Of a stretch of DNA of 18,941 nucleotides, positions 13,384 to 18,941 are shown in pieces (within the stretch, counting starts at the first letter, position 1; every line of letters starts with the position of its first letter). The notes beneath the pieces are model-generated. The model was not told the origin of the DNA. It did no database searches and saw only the letters and a list, made by a program, of their open reading frames with translations. Position numbers and translations under genes: made by a program. Origin of the DNA: Candidatus Woesearchaeota archaeon (GTDB taxonomy: Archaea > Nanobdellota > Nanobdellia > Woesearchaeales > ARS49); NCBI GenBank assembly GCA_019323135.1, contig JAHWHT010000008.1, positions 1 to 18,941 of the forward strand, written 5' to 3'.

Positions 13384-15567
13384 ATGGTTATAACACAAAT
13401 CAAGAAAAGAAACGGCGAATTGGCCACATTTGACAGAGTAAAGATATCCAGTGCTATCTACAAAGCTGCAGTTGCAGTCGGAGGAAAAGACCGCGCAAGA
13501 GCAGATGATTTAGCACGCCAGGTAGAGCACGTGCTCACTAAGAAATTTGAAGGTACAATGCCTACTGTAGAACATGTACAGGATATTGTTGAGACTGTTT
13601 TGATTGATCAAGGACATGGCAAGACTGCTAAAGCTTATATTTTATACAGACAAAGACATAAAGAAGTTAGAGAAGCCAGGGAAATAATTCTCGGTAAAAA
13701 AACTTCTTTAAAATTATCATTGAACTCTTTGGCTGTTCTTAAAGGAAGATATTTACTAAAAGATCCTGTAGGAAATATTATCGAGACTCCTGAAGAATTA
13801 TTTCACCGAGTTGCAGAAAATATTTCTCTTGCAGAACCAAAATACGGCGGTAATGCAAAAGAAATTGAGAACAAATTCTATGATTTCATGACTTCTCTAG
13901 ATTTCATGCCTTGCTCCCCAACTTTAATGAATGCAGGCGCTCCGCTTCAGCAGCTATCTGCTTGTTTTGTTCTTCCTATTGGCGACAGTATTAAAGAGAT
14001 TTTTGAGGCAGTTAAATCAACTGCAATAATTCATCAGACAGGAGGAGGAACTGGTTTTAGTTTCTCAAAGATTCGTCCGAGAAATGACGTGGTTATTTCC
14101 ACAAAAGGTATTGCTTCTGGTCCGCTCTCTTTTATTCGGGTTTTTGATACTGCCACTGACGTCATTAATCAAGGTGGAAAAAGGCGTGGAGCAAACATGG
14201 GCATATTAAGAATCGACCATCCAGACATCATGGATTTCATTGTTGCAAAAGAAAAAACAAATGTGCTAAATAATTTCAATATTTCTGTTGCTTTGACAGA
14301 TGATTTCATGGAAAAAGCCAAAAAAGGAGAAGATTATGAATTAATCAGTCCTAGAACTAGAAAAGTTGTGCAAAAATTAAATGCAAAAAAAGTATTTGAT
14401 TTGATTGTCTTGATGGCTTGGAAAAATGGAGAGCCAGGCATTGTCTTTATTGACAAGATTAACAAAGATAACCCTACTCCAGAAATAGGAGAGATAGAAA
14501 GTACTAATCCTTGCGGCGAACAGCCTCTGCTTCCATATGAAAGTTGCAACTTAGGCTCTATCAATCTTGCAAAGTTTATCAAAGAAGGTAAACAAGTTGA
14601 CTGGGACAGATTACGTGATGCCTGCAAGCTTGCAACCCATTTCATGGACAATGTAATTGACATGAATAATCTTCCTCTGCCAGAAATTGAAGAGATGACT
14701 AGATCAAATAGAAAAATAGGTATCGGAGTAATGGGTTGGGCAGACATGCTTTATCAGATGAGAATTCCATATAACTCAGATGAAGCAGTTCAATTAGCTG
14801 AAAAAGTTATGAAGTTTGTTGATGATGAAATCAAGATTGCTTCTGAAGAGTTAGCATCAAAAAGAGGTGCATTCCCAAACATTCAAAAAAGTATCTACAA
14901 AGACAAGACGCCAATAAGAAATGCTGCAAGAACAACTATTGCACCTACTGGAACCATCAGCATGATTGCAGATTGCTCTTCAGGAATAGAACCATTATTT
15001 TCTATTGCATACATCAAGAGAGTTATGGAAGGCAAAGAATTGGTTTACGTCAACCAGCATTTCAAGAATGCCTTGAAAGAAGCAGGAATTTATTCTGATG
15101 AATTAATTCAGAAAGTCACTAATCGTGCATCTATACAAGATATTGAAGAGATTCCAGCAGAATTAAGAAAAGTGTTTGTAACTGCTTTTGATATAACGCC
15201 TGAATGGCACATCAAGATGCAGGCAGCTTTCCAGAAATACACTAATAATGCCGTAAGCAAAACTGTTAACTTTCCGCAGAATGCAACAACTGCAGAAGTA
15301 GAGCAGGTTTACATGATGGCGTATGATACTGGATGTAAGGGCGCGACTGTTTACAGAGATGGAAGCAGAGAAGGCCAGATTCTTAATGTAAAATCTGAGA
15401 AAGAAGAAGATAAAACAAAAACACAAGAAAGTCCTGCTGAAGAAGTTAAGCAAGGAAGCAAAGGCAAGTTTGATGAAAAGAACTGTCCAGAGTGTGAAAC
15501 AGGAATGGTATTCAGCGAAGGGTGCTCAACTTGTCCTTCTTGCGGTTACTCCAAGTGCAGTTTATAA
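13384..15567 (+). CDS. nrdJ: Adenosylcobalamin-dependent (class II) ribonucleoside-diphosphate reductase
   Basis: A 727-residue class II enzyme that makes deoxyribonucleotides without oxygen-dependent radical generation. Residues 3-95 form an ATP-cone for allosteric control. In the catalytic barrel, Cys194 (QQLSACFVLP) and Cys388 (SCNLGSINL) are the redox pair, and NPCGEQ (375-380) holds Asn375, thiyl-radical Cys377 and Glu379. PTGTIS follows near 500. The C-terminus after a charged linker is a Cys-rich tail (CPEC, then CSTCPSCGYSKC) that passes electrons to the active site. An AAGGGGTTAA ribosome-binding site lies 12 bp after nrdR. No small subunit gene is present, as expected for class II. 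Confidence 0.95.
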   Translation: MVITQIKKRNGELATFDRVKISSAIYKAAVAVGGKDRARADDLARQVEHVLTKKFEGTMPTVEHVQDIVETVLIDQGHGKTAKAYILYRQRHKEVREAREIILGKKTSLKLSLNSLAVLKGRYLLKDPVGNIIETPEELFHRVAENISLAEPKYGGNAKEIENKFYDFMTSLDFMPCSPTLMNAGAPLQQLSACFVLPIGDSIKEIFEAVKSTAIIHQTGGGTGFSFSKIRPRNDVVISTKGIASGPLSFIRVFDTATDVINQGGKRRGANMGILRIDHPDIMDFIVAKEKTNVLNNFNISVALTDDFMEKAKKGEDYELISPRTRKVVQKLNAKKVFDLIVLMAWKNGEPGIVFIDKINKDNPTPEIGEIESTNPCGEQPLLPYESCNLGSINLAKFIKEGKQVDWDRLRDACKLATHFMDNVIDMNNLPLPEIEEMTRSNRKIGIGVMGWADMLYQMRIPYNSDEAVQLAEKVMKFVDDEIKIASEELASKRGAFPNIQKSIYKDKTPIRNAARTTIAPTGTISMIADCSSGIEPLFSIAYIKRVMEGKELVYVNQHFKNALKEAGIYSDELIQKVTNRASIQDIEEIPAELRKVFVTAFDITPEWHIKMQAAFQKYTNNAVSKTVNFPQNATTAEVEQVYMMAYDTGCKGATVYRDGSREGQILNVKSEKEEDKTKTQESPAEEVKQGSKGKFDEKNCPECETGMVFSEGCSTCPSCGYSKCSL

Positions 15568-15574
15568 AATTAAT

Positions 15575-16168
15575 ATGGCTCCAAACAGGTTAGGCCTGGT
15601 GCAAGTATACACTGGCAATGGAAAAGGGAAAACCTCTGCGTCAGTTGGTCTTAGTTTGAGAGCTATTGGTCAGGGTTTTTCTACATATATTGTCCAGTTC
15701 ATGAAATCCGGCGATTCTGGAGAACTGTTTAGTGTCAAGAAGTACATTCCTAATTTCAAAATTGCACAATTTGGAAAGGACGCTCTAATTGACAAGCAGA
15801 TGAAGATGTTTGAGTTTGATGGAAAAGGCAAACTGCAGGGCACTGATGGCAGATTTATGTTTTTGCCAGATGCTGCTGAAAAAGAACCAGCAAGAAGAGC
15901 CCTAGAGCATGCATCTAATATAATTAAGTCTGGAAAATATGATTTAGTTGTTCTTGATGAAATTAATTGCGCTCTTGCAAAAGAGCTTATTGATATTCAA
16001 ACAGTCATTAAACTCCTCAATGAAAAGCCAGAGAATGTAGAAATAATCCTTACTGGCAGAAATGCGCCCTCTGAGATTATTGAACGGGCAGATTATGTCA
16101 GCGAAATAAAAGAAATCAAGCATCCCTGGAGCCAGGGCATTGGTGCCAGAAGAGGCATCGAATACTAA
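15575..16168 (+). CDS. cobA: ATP:cob(I)alamin adenosyltransferase, CobA type
   Basis: A 197-residue enzyme that makes adenosylcobalamin from cob(I)alamin and ATP. The P-loop variant YTGNGKGKTSAS (12-23) and the C-terminal IKHPWSQGIGARRGIEY are family hallmarks; VVLDEINCAL near 127 is the Walker B-like segment. I start it at ATG 15575 and not further upstream, because the upstream part of that frame lies over the nrdJ 3' end in another frame and the family starts just before the P-loop strand. Seven bases after nrdJ, it would supply that enzyme's cofactor. No other cobalamin synthesis gene is seen, which points to corrinoid uptake or salvage. Confidence 0.92.
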   Translation: MAPNRLGLVQVYTGNGKGKTSASVGLSLRAIGQGFSTYIVQFMKSGDSGELFSVKKYIPNFKIAQFGKDALIDKQMKMFEFDGKGKLQGTDGRFMFLPDAAEKEPARRALEHASNIIKSGKYDLVVLDEINCALAKELIDIQTVIKLLNEKPENVEIILTGRNAPSEIIERADYVSEIKEIKHPWSQGIGARRGIEY

Positions 16169-16170
16169 AC

Positions 16171-16180
16171 CTATAAATAT
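16171..16180 (+). promoter_or_regulatory. TATA box of the GINS gene
   Basis: CTATAAATAT 37 bp before ATG 16213; a start near 16201 leaves a short leader with the Shine-Dalgarno CGGGGGAT. Confidence 0.55.
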
Positions 16181-16212
16181 TACCTATACATTTCTTATTT
16201 CGGGGGATTAAA

Positions 16213-16947
16213 ATGTCAGAAGAAGATTCTAAAGAAGTAAAGATAACGTATGAGACTCTATACGAGATTCTTCGTAGAGAAAAGAGCAAGGATGAGTTAC
16301 AGACACTTGATGAATCTTTTTTCAGGGATGTTCTAGAGTATCTTCAAGACAAAACTAAAATGATTCAAGAGGCAGTTGGCAAGTTTGACCTGTTTTCTGT
16401 TGAAGAAAGAGATAATACCCATATGCAATTAACCAATGTCCGCAGAATTCTTAAAGAACTATATGAAAGAAGAGAAAAAAAGATTCTTGAGATGGCTCTG
16501 AATAAATCTAAGACCAATTCTAATATTATTGATACCTCTAATCTGCTTGCAAAAGAGCATGAGTTATACAATCAAACTGTTAAATTGCTGGACAGCTTTA
16601 GAAAAGATGTTCTTTTGACTTTATTTGAATTAAAAACTCCAGTTATTACAGAATTAAAGAAAGTTCCAGAGCCAATTCCGTCAGAATCAAAAACTGAACC
16701 AGGGCCAATGCCGCTTGAATCAACACAAAAACCACCTGAATCAGAACCAACACCTACACTAAAACCAACTCTTGAAATAAAACCAGAAACAAACAACATC
16801 AAAGTCAAATTCTTACAAAAAGTAGATCAATTCGTAGACAAAGAATTAGAGCTGTACGGCCCTTTTGAACCAGAAGCAACAGCAATTCTACCTAAAGAAA
16901 TGGCAGACATATTGATTAATAAAGGTAGTGCTGTAGAAGCTGAATAA
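16213..16947 (+). CDS. Archaeal GINS complex subunit (Gins51/GINS15 type)
   Basis: A 244-residue replication protein. The helical A domain comes first (about 10-147; ITYETLYEILRREKSKDELQ and DESFFRDVLEYLQ). A Pro/Glu-rich flexible linker follows (about 150-193), then the small beta-rich B domain (197-240; VKFLQKVDQFVDKELELYGPFEP, ILPKEMADILINKG). The A-then-B order is that of Gins51 (Sld5/Psf1-like). With MCM and the RecJ-like Cdc45 it would form the replicative CMG helicase. The linker is long and low-complexity. It is a single-gene unit with its own promoter; element F begins 5 bp after the stop. Confidence 0.82.
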   Translation: MSEEDSKEVKITYETLYEILRREKSKDELQTLDESFFRDVLEYLQDKTKMIQEAVGKFDLFSVEERDNTHMQLTNVRRILKELYERREKKILEMALNKSKTNSNIIDTSNLLAKEHELYNQTVKLLDSFRKDVLLTLFELKTPVITELKKVPEPIPSESKTEPGPMPLESTQKPPESEPTPTLKPTLEIKPETNNIKVKFLQKVDQFVDKELELYGPFEPEATAILPKEMADILINKGSAVEAE

Positions 16948-16951
16948 AACC

Positions 16952-17059
16952 AGTATGCACATAGCACCCAGCGAAGTTTTGTAGCATACAACACGATTCA
17001 AAACAAATCTGAAAAATAATCCATATCCCGCTCCGAACGAAGCGTGCTATGTACATACT
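16952..17059 (+). repeat. Intergenic palindromic element, copy F
   Basis: It has the longest arms: 16-nt AGTATGCACATAGCAC (16952-16967) pairs with GTGCTATGTACATACT (17044-17059), one mismatch. The bulge is CCA; GCGAAGTT and AACGAAGC are conserved. The loop motif is AAATCTGA (17005-17012), one base different from the other copies. The element ends 13 bp before the TATA box of the eL42 operon. Confidence 0.87.
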
Positions 17060-17072
17060 AAAAAACACAACC

Positions 17073-17082
17073 TTTTTAAATA
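17073..17082 (+). promoter_or_regulatory. TATA box of the eL42-eS27-aIF2alpha-Nop10-PAC2 operon
   Basis: TTTTTAAATA about 40 bp before ATG 17118; a start near 17105 leaves a short leader with the Shine-Dalgarno AGAGGAT. Confidence 0.5.
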
Positions 17083-17117
17083 AATGACTGCTCTGCAGAA
17101 TCATAAGAGGATTTATA

Positions 17118-17432
17118 ATGAAAATACCTAAAACAATGCGAGTTCACTGTCCTAAGTGTAAAAAACACACTGAGCACAAAGTTACAGAAGCAAAGAAAAG
17201 GACAGTTGGTACTGCACATCCTCAAAGCTATGGCAGCAAGATTAGAGCTAGAAAGCGTGGATGTTTAGGTCAAGGTTCTCAAGGCCGTTACTCAAAGCCT
17301 GCTCTGAGCAAGTGGAAAATGACTGGCAAAAAACAATCTAAAAAAGTTGATTTAAGATACACTTGCAGCGAATGCAAGAAAGCACACACTGCTGGAAAAG
17401 CATGGCGTTCAAAGAGGGTTGAATTCACATGA
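17118..17432 (+). CDS. rpl44e: Large-subunit ribosomal protein eL42 (L44e)
   Basis: A 104-residue ribosomal protein. Zinc-ribbon cysteines Cys11 and Cys14 (HCPKCKKHTEHKV) and Cys83 and Cys86 (YTCSECKKAH) frame the basic loop RKRGCLGQGSQGRYSKP, which contacts the tRNA E site in relatives. The length is slightly above the usual ~94 residues. It opens the conserved archaeal gene run followed by eS27, aIF2-alpha, Nop10 and PAC2, and its last four bases overlap the eS27 start. Confidence 0.95.
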   Translation: MKIPKTMRVHCPKCKKHTEHKVTEAKKRTVGTAHPQSYGSKIRARKRGCLGQGSQGRYSKPALSKWKMTGKKQSKKVDLRYTCSECKKAHTAGKAWRSKRVEFT

Positions 17433-17614
17433 ACACTATCAAAGAAACTGTTGCAAAGTTTATCAAACTTAGATGTCCTAAATGCAAAAATGAACAGATT
17501 ATTTTTGGCAAAGCATCAACTAAAATCAATTGCCTTGTTTGCAATAAGCCATTAGCAGAACCTACTGGCGGCAAGACAAGGGTTAAAGCGAGAGTACTCG
17601 AAGTTTTAGAGTAA
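17429..17614 (+). CDS. rps27e: Small-subunit ribosomal protein eS27
   Basis: A 61-residue zinc-ribbon protein. Cys16 and Cys19 (RCPKCKNEQIIFG) pair with Cys35 and Cys38 (NCLVCNKPLAEPTGGK), the standard eS27 arrangement. The start ATG overlaps the eL42 stop (ATGA), so translation is coupled. The order eL42-eS27-aIF2-alpha is conserved across archaea. Confidence 0.95.
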   Translation: MNTIKETVAKFIKLRCPKCKNEQIIFGKASTKINCLVCNKPLAEPTGGKTRVKARVLEVLE

Positions 17615-17648
17615 TAATATTTTTTCAATATCAGGGGGTAATGTCAAG

Positions 17649-18428
17649 GTGCTTTTAAAGAAAGAGGGATTTCCAGAAGAAGATGAGTTAGTCCTCTGCA
17701 CCATTACTGCTGTTCAGTTTCATTCTGTATTTGTTAATCTTGATGAATATGGAAGAAGTGGTTTGATTCATATTTCTGAGATCGCTCCGGGAAGGATTCG
17801 TAATATAAGAGATTATGTTGTTGAAGGCAAAAAAGTAGTCTGCAAAGTTTTGCGAATTAATCAACAAAAAGGGCATATTGATTTATCTTTAAGAAGAGTT
17901 AATGAGGCTCAGAAAAAAAATAAGCTTAATCAAATTAAACAAGAACAGCTTTCTGAAAGAATTATTGAATTTGTTGCAAAACAGAACAAGCAAAAACTAG
18001 CTGAACTATATGACAAGATTGCTGAAAAAGTATTAGACAAATACCCTACTATGTTTGAAGCATTTGAGGCAGTTGTTAGCGACACTCTGGATTTATCTAA
18101 AGTTATTGATGCTAAACTTGCAAAACAATTAACAGAATTAATAAAACAGAGAATTAAACCTCCTGAAGTAGAAATCGGCGGAGAGATTGCATTGTCTTGT
18201 CACGAACCTAATGGTGTTGAATTAATTAAAGAAGCACTAAAGACCGCAAGCGAAACAAAAGGCAATTTAACTATCAAATACAAAGGAACTGGCAATTACA
18301 ATATCTGGATTAAATCAGAAGATTACAAGAGCGCTGAAAAAGTATTAAAGAAATCTCTAGAAGCTCTGGAAAAATTCACAAAAAAGAATAAAATCAAGTA
18401 TGATTTTAAAAGAATTGAGAAAAGTTAG
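17649..18428 (+). CDS. eif2a: Translation initiation factor aIF2 subunit alpha
   Basis: A 259-residue alpha subunit of the initiator-tRNA-delivering factor. Residues 10-85 form the S1/OB domain (ELVLCTITAVQFHSVFVNLD, SGLIHISEIAPGRIRNIRDYV), followed by a helical middle domain and a C-terminal alpha/beta domain (about 175-255) that binds the gamma subunit. The serine phosphorylated in eukaryotic eIF2-alpha is not present in the matching loop. The start is GTG 17649: GGGGGTAA lies 8-10 nt upstream, and the nearby ATG 17641 hits a stop after five codons. It lies 34 bp after eS27 in the same operon. Confidence 0.94.
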   Translation: MLLKKEGFPEEDELVLCTITAVQFHSVFVNLDEYGRSGLIHISEIAPGRIRNIRDYVVEGKKVVCKVLRINQQKGHIDLSLRRVNEAQKKNKLNQIKQEQLSERIIEFVAKQNKQKLAELYDKIAEKVLDKYPTMFEAFEAVVSDTLDLSKVIDAKLAKQLTELIKQRIKPPEVEIGGEIALSCHEPNGVELIKEALKTASETKGNLTIKYKGTGNYNIWIKSEDYKSAEKVLKKSLEALEKFTKKNKIKYDFKRIEKS

Positions 18429-18581
18429 ATGAAACACATACTCCAATGCACTAAATGCAATAATTACACAATGAAGGAAAAGTGTGATTGTGGCGGCAAG
18501 GCAGTTACAATTGTTCCTGCAAAATACAGCCCGCAAGATAAATATGCTGAATACAGAAGAAAAGCAAAAGGTTTGATATAA
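18429..18581 (+). CDS. nop10: H/ACA RNP protein Nop10
   Basis: A 50-residue protein, small enough to be missed by gene callers. A zinc ribbon with Cys7, Cys10, Cys19 and Cys21 (LQCTKCNNYTMKEKCDCGG) is followed by PAKYSPQDKYAEYRR, the hallmark of Nop10. It joins Cbf5, Gar1 and L7Ae in pseudouridine-guide RNPs. The spacing in the second pair is C-x-C, slightly tighter than C-x2-C. The ATG directly follows the aIF2-alpha stop, and its TAA overlaps the PAC2 start by one base. Confidence 0.93.
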   Translation: MKHILQCTKCNNYTMKEKCDCGGKAVTIVPAKYSPQDKYAEYRRKAKGLI

Positions 18582-18941
18582 TGTCTAAATGGAATATTGA
18601 ATTCACTGGCAAAAAACCAAAATTAAAAAATCCTGTACTTATTGAAGGCCTTCCAGGCATTGGCAATGTTGGAAAGCTGGCAATGGATTTTCTTATTGAA
18701 GAAGTCAAGGCAAAAAAGATTGCAGAATTCACATCATTCAGTTTTCCTCATTCTGTTTTTATTAATGAAGAGAATCTTGTAGAGCTTCCTACTATTGAAG
18801 TATATTATAAAAAGTTCAAGAACAAGAAAAAGGATTTGCTGCTTCTGGCAGGAGATGTTCAGCCTATTGATGAACGGTCTTGTTATGAGTTTTCAAGCAA
18901 AGTATTAGACATTGTGCAAGATTTTAAATGTAAAGAAATTG
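18581..18941 (+). CDS. PAC2 family protein (proteasome assembly chaperone-like), N-terminal part
   Basis: Partial gene that runs off the right edge; 120 codons are visible. NPVLIEGLPGIGNVGKLAMDFL (from residue 17) and LLLLAGDVQPIDER are PAC2-family features. Archaeal PAC2 proteins are related to eukaryotic proteasome assembly chaperones, and the gene commonly follows Nop10 in archaea. The ATG overlaps the Nop10 stop in TAATG. The role in proteasome assembly is established for eukaryotic relatives and for only some archaeal ones. Confidence 0.9.
   Translation, partial: MSKWNIEFTGKKPKLKNPVLIEGLPGIGNVGKLAMDFLIEEVKAKKIAEFTSFSFPHSVFINEENLVELPTIEVYYKKFKNKKKDLLLLAGDVQPIDERSCYEFSSKVLDIVQDFKCKEI

Noticed and set aside
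14334..14747. Minus-strand frame opposite nrdJ
   Set aside because: It lies wholly within the conserved NrdJ catalytic region; it is a shadow frame.
15470..15574. N-terminal extension of CobA
   Set aside because: The 35 upstream codons lie over the nrdJ Cys-rich tail in another frame and have no family match; ATG 15575 gives the normal CobA start.
4870..17059. Elements as integron attC sites
   Set aside because: They have a bulge and a central unpaired loop like attC sites, and D and E flank a single gene. However, the end consensus is GCGAAGTT...AACGAAGC, not RYYYAAC...GTTRRRY, no integrase is seen, and the genes between copies are housekeeping operons on both strands.
4870..17059. Elements as transcription terminators
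   Set aside because: No T-run follows either arm, and copy D lies between two divergent promoters where no transcript ends.
4870..17059. Bulge plus GAA/GAA loop as a canonical kink-turn
   Set aside because: In a kink-turn the G-A pairs follow the 3-nt bulge directly; here two G-C pairs intervene in every copy.
4870..17059. CRISPR array
   Set aside because: Copies are 0.5-4.5 kb apart, with genes between them, and no cas gene is present.

Overview
The window looks archaeal and most likely comes from a small-genome DPANN lineage of the Woesearchaeota/Pacearchaeota type. Several genes are archaeal/eukaryotic in character: aIF1A, aIF2-alpha, ribosomal proteins eL42 and eS27, Nop10, a GINS subunit, a Dph2-type diphthamide synthase fragment and a PAC2 protein. 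The DNA is AT-rich, genes are tightly packed, and archaeal TATA boxes lie about 26-28 bp before many start codons. The lineage call is inference; the window contains no rRNA or tRNA gene that I can recognise.

Layout. Positions 1-1017 hold a partial UMF1-type transporter, a hairpin-rich spacer, a possible 54-residue gene and a small tyrosine-phosphatase-like gene. Positions 1110-4114 hold the alpha subunit of an ADP-forming acyl-CoA synthetase, a four-helix membrane protein with a poly-lysine tail, and aIF1A followed at once by a secreted Cys-rich protein. Positions 4197-7157 hold an unknown protein, an SppA-type membrane protease and a U32 family protein. Positions 7260-9276 hold an overlapping operon (truncated Dph2, DUF192 lipoprotein, glycosyltransferase) and a small unknown gene. 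Positions 9447-11793 hold a minus-strand operon (YkgJ-like Cys cluster protein, endonuclease III, isoprenylcysteine-methyltransferase-like protein, AlaX editing protein). Positions 12014-16168 hold a Cys-rich protein, a DUF1858 protein and an nrdR-nrdJ-cobA operon. Positions 16213-18941 hold a GINS subunit and the conserved archaeal cluster eL42, eS27, aIF2-alpha, Nop10, PAC2.

The main unexplained signal is a family of six intergenic elements, five intact at about 95-108 bp and one degraded, at roughly 4870, 7204, 9343, 11839, 12450 and 16952. Each intact copy folds as a long stem with a 3-nt left bulge, two G-C/C-G pairs, a symmetric GAA/GAA internal loop and a G-U-U/A-A-C stem, around a loop carrying a conserved AAATCTGG. 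The outer arms change in a compensatory way between copies. All copies have the same orientation on the + strand, whichever way the neighbouring genes point. Every copy ends 12-16 bp before a TATA box. I do not recognise this family. It could be a structured RNA, an upstream regulatory element or a MITE-like mobile repeat.

The second notable system is the class II ribonucleotide reductase operon. Two good matches to the bacterial NrdR box, 32 bp apart centre to centre, lie just after the TATA box of nrdR. The adenosyltransferase that makes the NrdJ cofactor is the third gene. Promoter-proximal genes are mostly leaderless, whereas operon-internal genes often carry Shine-Dalgarno sequences, several of them simple G-runs.
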